From Pachypanchax playfairii (Eukaryota; Chordata; Actinopteri; Cyprinodontiformes; Aplocheilidae), in the NCBI GenBank assembly GCA_006937955.1, contig SSNP01000017.1:1612537-1676536 (forward strand): a stretch of 64,000 nucleotides of DNA, written 5' to 3'. This document shows positions 35,506 through 49,141 of the stretch, piece after piece. The translations under genes and the position numbers were made by a program. The notes below the pieces were generated by a model. It was not told the origin of the DNA and did no database searches. It saw only the letters and a list, made by a program, of their open reading frames with translations. Every line of letters begins with the position of its first letter. The stretch's first letter is position 1.

Positions 35506-38500
35506 AAAAAAAGCATAGTAGATAATAGGGACAGACAACATTAACAACAATGAATTAAAAATGTATTTATAAAATATGATATTTTAGTTATTTTATAAAA
35601 CAAACAATGGTGTCAGAGTGACAGATGTTAGGTGGAGGAGAGTTCCAGAGACCTGGAGGCACAGATACAAATGCTTCTATAGAAAAATCCTTAAAAACAA
35701 AGAAATCTAGTTGTTTTACTTTTAACTTACTAGAATTAACTTAACCTGGATGATTGAGAACCTTCACCAACATATTGCCTTTTAATGCTTCATTAGTATT
35801 CAGACTTCTTTTCCTTCACTTGTTGACATCACCATAGAACACGTTTGTATAATTCTTGTTTGGCTAGTTTTAAACAAAAGATGAAGACCTTGCTGCACAA
35901 CTACTTTTAAATAATCATCTGATCAGACTGCCTTCAGGGAGATTGGATTGGATACGGTATATTAAAATGATGTATGTACAATGTTTCATGTAAAGACTAA
36001 AACATAAGATGGTGGTGCAGAGGTGTGCATCATTGTTTGGTATACAAGGAAAAGTCTGCATTTGTATCTTTGCCAGTATTGACTGTATTTACCATTGTGG
36101 AAGAGCTTTCCCATCTGCACTGAGCTTTTTGGGTACACGCCAGCTCATCGTCTTGTCAGCTGGCTCTGCGACTGGTGTGTGTGAGTGGAGGTAACAAGGT
36201 GACAGCGATGGGTACCTGGGTTAGCAATGAGCAGTGAGGCGCATGCAGGCCATCTGTAGTGAATAGCTTGTTTCTGCTCAGAGGTCAAAAGAAAAGAGAA
36301 ATGCAAACCACAGAGCTGCTTTTATTCCTTTGGCCCAAGTGACCTGCAGTTTATCCCCTCATACAAGTTCCCATTTGCCATTAAGTGCTGGACCATTTGT
36401 CCACAGGATTCTGCATCCAATCGACATCTCGGGATCCATGGAGACTAACTAAATTCAGTCGGGCAAAATGGACACAGTGAGAGTCTCGGCTTACATATAA
36501 AGGCCTGCAGTTTATTTAGAGCAGGCAATACAAAAAAGGAATCATTCTTTGGCTTTAACAACAAGCCGCAGAAGGTGTTTTCTTATTTGATACACACTGA
36601 TATAGATTTGATACAAAAAATGACTGATATTGACATAACAGATTAGTTTTTTCACGTTCAGTCATGTTGATTCACAAGCACTTGAGTTGATGTTGATGGA
36701 TGAGTAGCGATAACTAGAGACCAGCAATTTTCCAATGTTCCTGTCCTTGTAATCGATGCTGCAAATGTTTTGTACAGACCTGTGTAATGATTTTAGATTG
36801 ATGTAATTGCTGATGGTAATGAACAGTGATGCTTGAGTTCGGGAGGGTCACAGTACAGAGTGTAATGAATTAAATCCACCAGTGAAGCTGCGGTGATGTT
36901 GAAGTGATAGACAGAGGTAGTGATGGTTTCCTCTATGGAAATGGCAGAAGGTCAGGAGGATGGAGCAGATGCTTGAAATAGGGTGGCACCATCAAAGTGA
37001 AGATCTGTGACTGATGTTGTCCACAACCTTTCATCTGTCCTTTGCTCAGCAAGCAAAGCAGTGATCCTTTCCTATGTGCCATGATCAGGTTTCATCTATT
37101 TTCTGTGCAATCCTTCTATATTGACCATATCTGAGAAGAGAGATACCCAAAATAAAAGTTCACTTCTGTAGACTGCTGGAAGCATATAAAAGCACAACAT
37201 TTGTTCAGTTACACCACACAGAGCACACAGGGAATACCAATTGTGTACAGCTGATATGGATGTTCAGTTAACATTAAAGTCAATGTAATGACAGCTTTCC
37301 ATCAGTCAGTGGTAAAACTCAGTCTCATCTAAATCCACTGGAATATTCAGGTTGATTGCAAATTAGAATTTTTGGTCAGTCAGGCTAAGAGTGTGAGACT
37401 GAGCATATTTTCTATTACCACTTTGAATTCTGTAATTACTTTCAGTCCTCTCTGAGGGGCTGCAGATCTGCGTGCACTCTTCATGCAGCCACACTCGTGT
37501 ACACTTTCACTCTTGTCTGCCCTCTGTGCCATGCAGCATTGTTCACATCCCGTAGAGAAGCACACTTTCTGAGCACTACATGATTGTTAATCTCAGGTAG
37601 CCAGAGCCTGGTCTTGTAATTCTCAGTCCTATGGTGAAAATATCATTACAAACTGTAATAGTAAGAATGCAGGTAATTCTCAGGCAGATGTTCAACTGGC
37701 TGCGTGTTTAAAATATTTGCCTCAGGAAATAGCTGTTGTGGATGAAGACGTATTCAGATGTCATGCCTTGCTGTAATTTAAGCATCACTTACATGGTCTC
37801 AACCACATTTTTTAAAATAAAATAGAATCCAATCAGTTTAATAGGAGCCCACAATTATTCCCGTGACAACATTCAAATAATTTGTGTAGCTTGTTTAACT
37901 TCTCATGTGAGATGCACATGCAACATTACACTTCTTGGCAAGCAATCGTATCTCTGCCTAACCTCTGACCTATGGACAACCTATGTTTTGTGACGGTCCA
38001 ACAGGTTAGGTTTTGGGGAATTAGACTCCATATGGCTAGGTTTGAAATGTAGTTTGTCCTGTAGGAGGGTAAACAGAGCGGAACTGACCCCAAAATGGAC
38101 TCATCATAGGTGTGATGGCAACAGATGAGGGAGTTTTAGTCCACATGGCTTCCCTTTGCTCATTAAACGGGCCAGCACCTGTGTTCCTGCTGCACTGCAC
38201 ATCTGCCTGCCAAGCTCTGGCTCCTCTTTGCAATCCTCTCAAGGGATGATGCACCTCATTCATGAATATTGGCACACAGTCTGTATATTTTACTTTTAAT
38301 CCATTCTGCAATACATGGTGCCCGTCAGCTTCTCATCAGCATGTATTTGTGTTTTCTGTATGGATTATTGCCACTTTTTGCAGCACAAATGTCGTCTTTC
38401 CTTTGTTCTTTGCTGTTTGTATATAGTCCTGCAATGTGAGTGGAATAAACTGATGATTCTAGAGACGACTTGTAAAACTATAATAACATTTAGATGTACT

Positions 38501-40094
38501 TTAAGTGTCAAAGAAAGTTCAAATTATTAAGTAAATACATTGATTTCATGCTGCTTCTATGGCTACATTTATAAACCAGATATGGTGATAATTTGTGCAG
38601 AGGTATTGTTCTATAACAGAAACAAATTCTAAGCTTGTTTTTTTATATAAATGTTTAGGATTGATTCGGATCAAATTAAAACTCGGTCCTGGCAGTGCAG
38701 GTAAAGTCGTAATAATAATAAAATGGCAATCATCAGTAGGAATGTACAGCTCAATTGCTCTTAGCTCAGAAAAAGATTTTATGTTGGAGTAAATTGTTCA
38801 GAAAGTCAATTTCTTTTGTTTTTACCAAATTCGCAATCCACAAATATGAAGCTGAAATTTCTCATCAAAGTTGTAAGTGTTGCAGAAATTGAAGCTATTA
38901 CCTTAAAGATTTATTTAATCCTGATTGTGCTTTTGGATTCTACGGTCATGGGCCACTCATCTCCACAGCTGCGGCAGCTGTCTCATTATGTCTGCACTCT
39001 CTGATCAGATGATTTGAATGGAAACAAGGAAGCCATGCGGTATATTACAGACATTGTCCATAGCATTAAGTGCCTGTGCTTTCTTCCCATTTGTCAGTCC
39101 TATAGGGTATAATATTAAAGACAGAGTTGAAACTTAAGCATCATACCATTGTCAATGATATTGTCTGGGAGAATATATCAAAAAGGTAATTTTATTCTAT
39201 ATTCAATCAGACACGATTGTTTTGAAGCTCTTTGGTGTAGCTCAGAGTGCTCCCAGCCACTCATCTTCTGGTTTCTCTGAACTTTGCCTTTCTACTTGAG
39301 AAGGAAAGCCATGCCATATTTCAGTGCTTAAATTAAATCCATGTCCAATACTTTTTTCAAAGAATGGCACAGCAGTGGTCCAATAAGATATTCACATTAA
39401 CTTCTGCTTTGCATGCATCAAAGACAGTCCTGTCTTCAGCAGCCATGTCCTCCTTGAGAACAAGTTATTTTTTAAAGCACTAAAACCACTCTTACTGTAA
39501 TTACAAAACGAATCCGTGTGCTGCCATTTTGCTGGAATTGTACACCGGTGGAGACACAAACTCTTCCTCTCTTTCTGTCTTTTTTATATTTCTTCTGTCA
39601 ATTTCACAGTTTGTGGAAAGCTTCTCAAAAACCAACAGAGCTATGTTTCCAAATGTGTGCATGTTTTTCACCAGATGTAGAGACTGAGCCTGTGTTGGGG
39701 TTGAGCTCAAAGGCATTTGTCATACACTGCCTAGTGTTTGGAAGCACAGGACAGAGCTTTGTAGAACCATAGATAATCCATAGGAAACTGCTTTCTGCAC
39801 AAAAACAAGAAAACAATCATTTATGGTGAGTCTGTGGAAGTGAAAACGGGTGTTTCAGGAGTTTAGGAGCTTTTCTATTTACAGGTGTATATGCATTTAT
39901 ATCAGAGGAATAATTTGCTTATGTAAAGCTTGATGCAGTGCCTAAATTGAAGTAAACTTATGTTTTTATTTTATACATATTTTTATCTTTTTTGTTGAAT
40001 GCATATGATACAAATGTAAAGAAAAGAACAGGGTTTCATGTTTGTCTGGAAACTAAACATACTGATTGAATGTTTAAAGACATTATGAGCAATG
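35506..40094. other. Non-genic stretch with possible regulatory blocks
   Basis: No supported gene. 35625-35700 (GGAGGAGAGTTCCAGAGACC and following) may be a short retroelement fragment. Repeat-free, balanced segments at 36300-36560, 36990-37140 and 38100-38320 (with CATTCATGAATATTGGCAC) look like conserved non-coding sequence, but this is not demonstrable here. Confidence 0.45.
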
Positions 40095-40220
40095 TGACTG
40101 TCAGTCAGTCAGTCATCATCTTTACCTGCTTATACCTGTTCCAGGACGCAGGACTCCGGCAGTCACTGGGCAAGAGGCGGGGTTACACCTAGACAGGTCA
40201 CCAGTCCATCACAGCAATGC
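40095..40220 (-). repeat. Teleost dispersed repeat, 3' part
   Basis: Minus-orientation tail of the common repeat: TTTACCTGCTTATACCTGTT, GCAGTCACTGGGCAAGAGGC, GGGTTACACCTAGACAGGTC and ACCAGTCCATCACAGC. An AGTC micro-array (40099-40115) occupies the place of the usual ATCC tail. Confidence 0.75.
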
Positions 40221-40451
40221 TACTGTCTACATCTGAAATATGAGAGCAATCACACTGTTTTAATGCCAAATAAATATATGTTATTTGGTGAATTAAACTC
40301 TCCTATTTTCACCACATTACTCCCTAGAGGGAACATTTTATGGTGACGTAGGTAACTGTAAGGACTCTGAGCATGTTATTGTCTTTAACAGACACATTAA
40401 ACCAAAAGAACAACAAAACAAGAATATTTAACATATACATTATTATTTGTG

Positions 40452-40640
40452 GCATTCAGCTCCCTGTTGGGACCTTTCTGCATAAAGTTTATGGGTCGTG
40501 TTCCTCCAGTTTCCTTCCATCATCCAAAACATGCATGTTATTTTAACTGGTGATGTTAGTGTGGCTCTGTGAAGATCTGGTGACCTGTCCAGGGTTTACA
40601 TCACCTCTCAGCATGTGGTTCAAAGGTTTCTAGTCAATAC
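40452..40640 (+). repeat. Teleost dispersed repeat, middle part
   Basis: Plus-orientation copy: TGTTGGGACCTTTCTGCATA, TTCCTCCAGTTTCCTTCCAT, CATCCAAAACATGCATGTTA, AACTGGTGATGTTAG and TGGTGACCTGTCCAGGGTTT. It lies about 230 bp from a copy in the opposite orientation. Confidence 0.72.
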
Positions 40641-40983
40641 ATGAATGGGTGAAGAATTTCTCTGTACGTTTTTTTATATTTTCTAATAATGCTGAAATGC
40701 ATTTTGAAGTAATAGAGATCATTAATACAAAACGTGCATCAGAAGTAGAACAGAACAATTTGAGATGACGTGGTGTACGTACACAGCTGCACTGACACTA
40801 TTAAAGCTGATGACACACTCATAAAGCTTCTCTGTGCTTTTCCTGCTTATGTGCGTCTAGTCATTCAGTACAAAAACAGTGATGTTTGAACTTGACACAT
40901 TTAGGACAGAGACGGTTTAGGCTTCAATACACACATTGGTCTAGTGTGCATATTTTTCTTTCAACACTGCCTGACTGAAATAA

Positions 40984-41091
40984 AGACCCAAGCCCTTCAG
41001 CTTTTGTTTAGCATTATGAGAGAACAGAGCTTGAAATCCCCAGTGGAGCTGTCCATAATGCAGACGACAGTGCAACTTCTGCTTGACTGTG
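40984..41091 (+). other. Protein-like open segment, unrecognised
   Basis: Within a 75-codon frame (40944-41171) the segment from TEIKTQALQLLFSIMREQSL to the motif QLLLDCE has the alternating hydrophobic pattern of paired amphipathic helices, unlike the other short frames nearby. A GTGAAG that could serve as a splice donor follows GACT at about 41087-41092. No good acceptor with a pyrimidine tract stands directly before the segment. It could be an isolated exon, a decayed gene piece or chance. I do not recognise the protein. Confidence 0.15.
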
Positions 41092-42959
41092 AAGTTGTTT
41101 CGTTATTTATTTATTTATTTATTTGCTGCCTGCAGCCATCAACATGCCATGTGTCCATATGCCATGTGTAGTTCAAGATGGCTGCTTACACAATCACTTG
41201 AGGTGATAAAAAAGAAAAAACAGCAAGTCCCTGATCTCTAATGTTCTTCTGTCTTCTTCTGTGTATTTCACTGTTTGGAAAGACTGTCAAAGTTTGACAA
41301 AAGAGATAGTGCAACACAGCGTAACACTTAACATTCTGACAGTAAGTCAGCTGGCCAACAATATTACTGTGCAGGTAAACATACAGCATTATGGCAAGCA
41401 GACAACACAAACTCACTCACAGACAAAATGTGGTGGCAATGTTATCTCACACACGCATACACAGCAAGTATTCTTTAAAAATAAACCTGAGAAGCATACT
41501 AATAAAAAATGTTTTTTGACCTGATTTAATTAAATTGCTATTGTTGCATGAATCCTTAATGCACTTATTTGGTAAGTTTTCCACAGAAAGTATTTGGAAA
41601 AAGGCAGAAACTTTTAATAAGATAAGAAAAATGGCAGAGTGAAACTTGAACACATAAAGCATCTTTTAGTTTTAGAATAACGTGTCAATCAATCAGATTA
41701 AAAAAGCGAGACACACAGAACGTGTCAATGAATATGAGCAGCTAATGCTGATTGTTGTCACACCCGAAAACATCTGTTGGTATGAAATAATAAGTGATCT
41801 GAATTTTTGTGTTTTGATACAAACAGATAATTGGAACTGTGCAAAATGGATTTTATTTTCACTAAAATCTCTTCACCTGAACTTGTTTTTATGCTTAAAC
41901 TAAAGCCATTTGTTATTCCTCATTCGCTGTTTCTGCACAGTTTGTATTGGATCAAGACAAAAACTTCTACAGATAAAACGTAAACAGATAATGTGAAATT
42001 GTGACAATAATTAGCACCAATGAAAACAGCATGTGTTTATCACAATAACACAGGACTGAGGTATTTAAAACAGGACAAAAATATTTCACCCTTAAAGAAT
42101 ATAAAACAGCTGGATTAGAATGACAGATGGACAGAGAAGTTCTTTTGAAAAGACGGACAGGAATGCAAGCATGCAGTAACAAATATCATGGAGGGAGGAG
42201 GTAAGCAGTGTCTCTAGTGGGGCCTGTATAGTAGGTCTTCTATCACTGTTACAGTGTGCTTCACTTGATGTCTTACAGGCCTGCAGGTTTTCTGTTTCAG
42301 TAGATGGTATTTGCAGCAGAGCTGAGCAGGACTATTCAATGTCAAAGCAACTCTTCCAGCTTTATGTCACAGGATATACAATTCAGTAGGATCTGACTAT
42401 TTATGGCTGAATGACAAATTTAAAAAAAAAGAATGAATGGATCTTTGTTTTAAGTTCAGTTTTGTGCTGCTGCTTGCTAAAAGCTGTAGCATAAAGACGT
42501 ATCAAACCAGAAGAGACTACGTGTCCTGTTGCCATGTGCAGCGGGGCAGGAAACAGTATGCCTTGCTCTCATAGGCTAGTTTGTTAGCCAATCTGTGTCC
42601 AGCAAATGTGAATAATTAATATTAATGAGTTGCTGCTTAAAGCCTGATGGAACCAGCTGAATTTTGATGCAGATAGATTGAAAGGTCTGTTAAACAGTGT
42701 TTCCTAATGTATTTTAGATATAAAATGTTTCATATCACAGGTTAATTCTTAAGAAATAACCACAAAGTCCTGAAATTTGTGTGAAATGTCCTCTTTAATT
42801 AAACAGGAAGCATCAGAATCAGTGAGCCTATATGTATAACAGCGGAAAACCCTGGACTCTCATGAGTAAAAAGAAGAGTGGATGAAGTAGGACAGAAACA
42901 TGCTTCAAGTCCCAGGGGTTTGTCTCTCTGTAGATCTGTATAGACTGCAATGTCAGTTG

Positions 42960-43230
42960 GCCACTGCTGACATTTTAAAGGGCCTTACTGATGAGGCTAT
43001 AGGGGCTAGAGATGTAGTGTTAGGTTGGTGCAGGGTGAAGATGAAGTGACCCTGGTGCAAAGCACCACTTCTTCCACTCTTCCTTGCCCCTTTGCCACCT
43101 GCTGTGGCCACGATTGATGAGCATTAGCTCACAGAAAGACATGGGGCAAGATTGCAAGCATACCACTTTGTCTTGTGCACCACAGTTTTTCAGAGAACTG
43201 CTCCCTTTAATTGGTTGCAATTTCTCCAAA
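42960..43230. promoter_or_regulatory. Candidate conserved non-coding element
   Basis: Repeat-free and of balanced composition, with CACGATTGATGAGCATTAGC near 43109-43128 and TTTAATTGGTTGCAATTTCT near 43205-43224. The minus-strand frame across it (43020-43229) has no domain. Inference from composition and motifs only. Confidence 0.25.
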
Positions 43231-46200
43231 GGTGTTCTCTCATCGTGAACTGTTATACGTTCCGTATTGTTCTGAGAAGAAACAAAGAATAAATGGTGAA
43301 TCTCGGTGGAAAAACAAATGAAAAAAGGACGAAATAAAACTTTTGCAAGAGTTTCTTTAATAACTCGTTTTTCTTTCTCATAAACCTGCTTTGTGTTTGT
43401 TGCTCAAAAGCAGAATATGACACATTAATACTTTGCGTGCTTGTTTTTTCAAGTCAGCCCAAAACATGAAAGGTTGAGGAAAAACAGTTCTTTTTTAGTA
43501 GCAGTTGAATTGGATGAGACTAATTTTATTGTTGTTGGAAAAGGAAAAAAGGGTTTCTTTGAATGCTTTGAATTACTTCAAAGATTGAACCCATTCTTGA
43601 GAAATGAGGATGAACAGGACAGAAAGATTAGAGGAGAGGTGCTGGCTCAGATTTTAATAATTCCCCCCTAAGAGTAGCAGGTGCAGTTCAGACACAGGTG
43701 CTCAGTTTTATTAGATCTCAGTGTTGTATCCTAGCAACTCGGCTGTGGGAATAGGCCGCTGCCCCGCCCATACCCCAGGGGCTGTTGGGATTGAGATTCT
43801 GATTAAGGCTTTAGGCCAGTCATAGAGAGGATTGCAAATCATCAGTGCAGTGCTTAAGAGTTGTGGGAACCTGGCAGCCCTGAAGCCTTGAGGGTCTAAA
43901 ACCAACTCCAGCGTTGATTCAAGAGAAACCTTGATTACTCAGCAAGCTACACCCTTATCGCTGCGTAGCGTGGTGATCATGCCCTCTGAGGAGGATTCAC
44001 AGACTCACTGGGAAGAAATCAGTGCATTTTCTATCACATATTTACACTGGTGGGTGGCTCCATTGTGGGAAATCCATGAACTTGTGTTTACTAAAAAGCT
44101 TTTGAACATGAGACCTTGTTATTTGAATGTATTCCACTGTGTGATACTCTGCATGTGTTCTCTCCTGTGAGCCTTGTGCATTTATTATTTTTAATGTGAT
44201 TCCTTAATCACAGTGGAAGGTTGCTAATGAAGGTCATTGACTGTCTTGGCTACAGTAATTTACTCTTACAGTTTACTGAATAGCTCTGCTTAGTTTAGAC
44301 TCCTTCTCCTCAGTTTTGTTTTCTGTGTGACTACATGTCAGTAAATGCAGACAGAGATGTGCCAGAGTAGAAACAGAGTAGCAAAAGAAAAGTCAGTGAT
44401 GGCAGAAGAGTGATAATAAGATTTCGGTAGGAGTAAAAAAAGACCCAATTCTGTGAAAACAGAAGTGATGCTTTTAGAGATGGAAAAAGGAGGAAACATA
44501 ATGCTTTTATTCTGTAGTGAAACCTCTATCAGACAGTCAGTGTTAATGAAAGAGCTATGTGATGAGAGGGTAAGATAGTGACTTAAAAGGGAAGATAAGA
44601 AGGGTGGTGGATAATATGCTGACCCACTTTGCAGACACCATGCTGAGATCCTAACCATTGCTGCAATAAATAACACGCAGCAGGCCAGCAAAGCTTAACA
44701 GCTGCTTGGTGGCAGTTTATGCCCCTCGTCCCCTGCCACCGCATGACCTGGAGCTCTTAGTCATAACCTCATCTTTCTGCCCATCATTTCTGCCAGTCAT
44801 CCATTCACTCACTCAGATATCTGGTCATTTAGGCTCATTTGATTGTGTAAAATCCACTCATCCAAGCAGATCTTAGTTTAACAAGAAAATATAAAGAGCT
44901 GGATTGTAATTTAGCTAAACACGAATATTCTGCAAAATGGAACTGAGATTCTGGACCTTTTTCCTCACTGTAGAAAGTTTTGCACTACTTCTTATCACTG
45001 GACATACTGGCAACACTCTCGCATAGTCGCTAGGTGTGTGCTAAACAAGGAATCATCTGCCACAAGCTTCAAAACATCATGAAAATGTGTCAGAACATTG
45101 TTCTAGAGGCATGGGGCCCCAGATTTGTTTGGCTGATGTTGTGCTCAGAAGCTCTGCACTCCCACATTACACACTTCTTTGATGGTGCTGGAAGTGAACG
45201 CCTCCACCTCCACAGGCAAGGTGCATGGAGGGAGGGAATCAACAACACTAGCCATGTAGAGAGGAATCTCCTTATTTGGTAACAGAACTTTATTGACCAA
45301 AAAATAAATAGAAAACATCTCTGAGCATTGATGACCTTGTACATTTGGCCTTTTTGGTTAGATTGTAGTTGGTGGCTTAATGTTTGAATCTTCTCAAATC
45401 AATTTGTCAGTTTTTCTGAATTTTTCTCAACATGTAACTTGTTACCCCCTTTAATGATTCTTCTGGCAAAATAGGCTAAAAAGGAGTGTGAAAAATCCAA
45501 AATCATAAAAAAGTGGTTGTCAGCAAAATGTTGGATGGTCCTCTGAGCCCACCCAAATATATTGGCAATTTTAAAAGTGCAGAAGCCGTCTGAATGACTT
45601 TTTACAATTTTTGCTTTTCACATAAAGTTCCATCTCCCTTTTAGTTCATTTTGCCTGAAGAAAAGAAGCTGCATAATAATTACGCTGACTTTGATATAAG
45701 GTGTTAATATCCTTGGGCTCCACCCTGCCTCGATCATCACACAAACATTCATCACCTGATGTGCATAAATCAAATAAGCTATCAAATTTATATAGCTTTG
45801 AGTTGGAATATGCATAAAAAATGTTACATGGTCAAAAGACTCTACTGCCTGAAAATTGTACACACAGTAATTGAATACCTCTTGGCTGTTTCAGGGTATT
45901 TATACCTTCTGACAGTGTATTTTACACACTATCATACGTGTATTAAAATAAATTCTTTATTATGGAATGACACAAGCTATAGTGTTAAATTACTGTAGAT
46001 TTTGATGTAATTTCAACAACTAAAACTAAGTGAAACAATTAGTATAAATTAATGCATTCAGAATTGGGACATCATTTACAATGTGTATTCTATATAAATA
46101 TTAAAAACTCCCCTTTTTATTGAAACAGAGGTAAATGTAGAACCTGTAGTGAAAGTGGGTCTTTCCTCCTTTTATTTTGGAACAGCTCCAGCAAGCGTAT

Positions 46201-48060
46201 CAGTGTCTATGTATAACATTTACTCAACTGGCTGATTACCACATTTAAAGTTCACCTTAGAAAAACAGCAGCGGTGAGCTCTGACTTTGTAAAAACCATC
46301 TGTCAGTATAGAGGGAGACTTGAGTTTGCAGCTGCTCCTGTGCAGAATTTGTCATCAAACACAAAGATGATGTACTTTAGAGAGCTGTTCAAAGCTAAAA
46401 ACTGCAGGGATTTGTGTTTGTGTGTACATCTGCGAGCATGTGGCTGTGGATGCTGGGAGGAAAAGTGAAGTCACTTGTCCTTGAAAGGGGGTTTAGTCTG
46501 GGTGCTGGCAATCAATCAATAAGTGATGTTGTGTGAAGGGGTCAGGGTGACATGGTCCTTTCTCTCTTCATTACCAAAACAGAGGCTGTTTTTTCTTCTT
46601 TTTTTATACACATAGAGGTGATTCTGTAGTTTACTTTGAGTTTATCCAAAAACTAGTATCGTAACATAAATGAACTGACCATCATTTAATGTGCTTGGCA
46701 ACAAAGAGAACATAGGCCTTTTTTTTAATTAGCTCTCTAATATTCCTTCACACTGGTTGACAACCTTGTATAAAAATCTACCAAAATATAGTTAATCTAT
46801 GCTGGGACATAAAGGGGAGTATCAAGAACACTATTAGTCTTCCCTTAAAGCTAAAAAAACTTGTATGGTAATAGAGTTGAATGGTTTATCATTGTGGTTG
46901 TGTATTTGGATTCTCGGCGGTGTATGGGGGAGAGTGGAAGTAGGACATAAGGTCTAAACTTGCTGTGCTTAGGCTACAACCCTGTGCTCGTGTTGTGTAT
47001 TTTAGCATATAGCTGCATCTCGATGCCTTTTAAAAGAGCTAATACAGCTCAGATGGGGCGGAGTGTCTTCATGGAAGTTTGTAGTATAGCACTTTTGAAG
47101 GATCTGGCTGTAAACATGAGCAGAGTGAAAGCACAGTAGAGCATCTCATGTACAATATGTGGGGAAAACTCTCTTTGATGAGTATTAATAGTGTAACAAC
47201 GTCTCAATTACCTTCTCACTGTACAACCATGAATTTGGTAGGTTAATTGTGATATCAACTGGTCAACTCTAGGAGCTCATTTTCTGAGCTCTCTGCAGAA
47301 ATCAGGTTTCTACTTATTGCATCAACACTAAAAACAATCTGTTGACTCTGAGTAATTTGACCACAAGTATCACATCTTAACATCTGATCTCTAATTCACT
47401 GTATCATAAACCAAAAGCACAGTAAGGCCAAAATAATAGTCCAAGTAATTGGATGTTTTGGAAAATTTGTATTTTCCAGAAGTTAAAAGTTATCACATGT
47501 ACGTCAAATAAATAGAGAGTTTGAGGATTTTTTATAAACATTAGCCATCTAAAGAAACTGTTGATGATGCAAAAAAAGTCATAAAAAACACTCAGTGTAC
47601 TCAGTGTATTAAAATGTATTTTTCAATAACCATCTATTTTGAAGGAGTATCTGACTGCAAGCATATCACATCCCTGAAATGCTGTATACTATGACCGTCT
47701 GTTCATGAACACGCCATGTGCCTTTTTTTTTTGGATGTAACATTTAAACCCTGTAGAGGACAGCCAAAACAATGCAGATGATCTCAATGACTGAGAAGAC
47801 TTCCTGACATCATTCACCCTGTAAGTTAATCACGCGCCTTTGTGATACAATTACACAATACATGGACATGCAGTGGGCAATTTGAAGTATTGTAATACTG
47901 CACAAAAGTGCTGATTAGAAAAACGTTCTGTGTTATTAGAAACTGTATTGATTGATTAGAAAAAACAGGATGGTAATAGAGTTGCAGAACCAGGGAGAGA
48001 ACAAAGAAAAAAATGGAGTGATGTTTCTGTGAAATGTCAAGCATGAAAAAGTAGGACTTT

Positions 48061-48191
48061 AATTAATTTACTTCAAGAAGAGATGTTGTCACTAATCCAC
48101 ATACAAATGCATTATCACATGCAAATCCACTCCACTTAGCTGATTAAGTCACACAATCAAAGTGTTAAACTAATTCTGTTGGTTAATTAGG
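48061..48191. promoter_or_regulatory. Candidate enhancer with octamer and homeodomain sites
   Basis: An exact octamer ATGCAAAT lies at 48119-48126. Around it are AATTAATTTA at 48061, CACTAATCCAC, TGATTAAGTC, AACTAATTCT and GGTTAATTAGG at the right edge. The block is not repetitive and ends at an A run. An octamer embedded among TAAT cores is typical of POU/SOX/homeodomain-driven enhancers. Conservation is untested. Confidence 0.35.
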
Positions 48192-48192
48192 T

Positions 48193-48196
48193 AAAA

Positions 48197-48240
<44 letters not shown>
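48193..48240. repeat. Poly-A plus TA microsatellite
   Basis: A 13-bp A run is followed by about 34 bp of alternating AT (48205-48239). It lies about 20 bp left of the Tc1 element end. Confidence 0.95.
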
Positions 48241-48449
48241 TGTATATCTTTACTCATTTACAGTTGTTGCCAAATATTTTCAGATTGACACAAAAACTGG
48301 TTTTCACAAAGTTTGCTGCTTTTTAGAAATGTATGTCAGTTGTTTTTGTGATATATTGAAGTATAATTACAAGCACTTCATAAACTTCAAAGGCTTTTAT
48401 TGACAGTTACATCATGTTCATGCAAAAAATTAGTGGGTTTTTTTTGTTG

Positions 48450-49141
48450 TTGACTCACCTCTTGAGGTTTGACCTCAGGTTCTCAGTTGGATTAAGGTCT
48501 AGGTAGTTTCCTGGATATGGACCCAAAATATCAATGTTTTGTTCTCTGAGCCACTTAGATATCACTTTGACCTTATGACACAGTGCTATGTCATGCTGGA
48601 AAAGGCTGTTCTTCACCAAACTGTTCTTGGATGGTTGGAAGAACTTGTTGTTGGAGGATGTTTTGGTAACATTCTTTATTAATTGCTGTGTTTTCTTGGC
48701 AAAATTGTGAATGAGTGGACTCCCTTGGGTGAGAAGCAGCTCAACACATGAAAGGTCCTGGGATGCTTTACTGTTCCTTATGTTTTTTTGTTTTTTTTTT
48801 GTTTGGATGGAAGTGGCTTCTTTGCTGCCCTTCTTGATACCAGGCCATCTTCACCTCACTCTGCATGTACATGCACTCCCACCTGCCTGCTGCCATTCCT
48901 GAGAAGCTCTACACTTGTAGCACTCCCATCCTGCTGCTGAATCAATCTTTAGAAGACGGTCCCAGTGCTTCCTGGACTTTCTTGGGGGCTCTGAAGCTTC
49001 TTCACAACAACTGAACCTTTTTATTGATGATCTGATAAATGTTTGATTTAGGTACAATCTTAATAGCAACAATATTTTGCCTGTGAAGCTCTTTTTATGC
49101 AACACAATGATGGCTGCACGTGTTTCTTTGCAGGTAACCAG
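48450..49141 (-). pseudogene. Tc1 transposase pseudogene
   Basis: Minus-strand translation gives VTCKETRAAIIVLHKKSFTG, then a serine/arginine region and PRKSRKHWDRLLKIDSAAGW, and QEWQQAG. These are the N-terminal helix-turn-helix, GRPR-like hook and second DNA-binding helices of a Tc1 transposase. The expected initiator ATG before VTCKE is CTG (plus-strand CAG at 49139-49141). The frame breaks after the CTCRVR segment (48851). Much of the DDE catalytic domain between the two halves is deleted, and the C-terminal part survives only as nucleotide similarity (48460-48760). It cannot encode an active enzyme. Confidence 0.88.

Larger units (their letters stand above)
40641..48192. other. Non-genic stretch
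   Basis: No supported gene in 7.5 kb. A protein-like but unrecognised open segment at 40984-41091 and candidate enhancers at 42960-43230 and 48061-48191 are listed separately. The interval 43690-43990 is GC-richer without an identifiable element. An ATTT array of about 24 bp lies at 41101-41124. Confidence 0.5.

Noticed and set aside
43441..43671. 76-codon frame with charged, protein-like composition (KHERLRKNSS to GEVLAQ)
   Set aside because: No recognised family, no splice or promoter context, AT-rich codons; chance is the simplest explanation.
48711..48902. Plus-strand frame of 63 codons
   Set aside because: It is antisense to the Tc1 transposase pseudogene.
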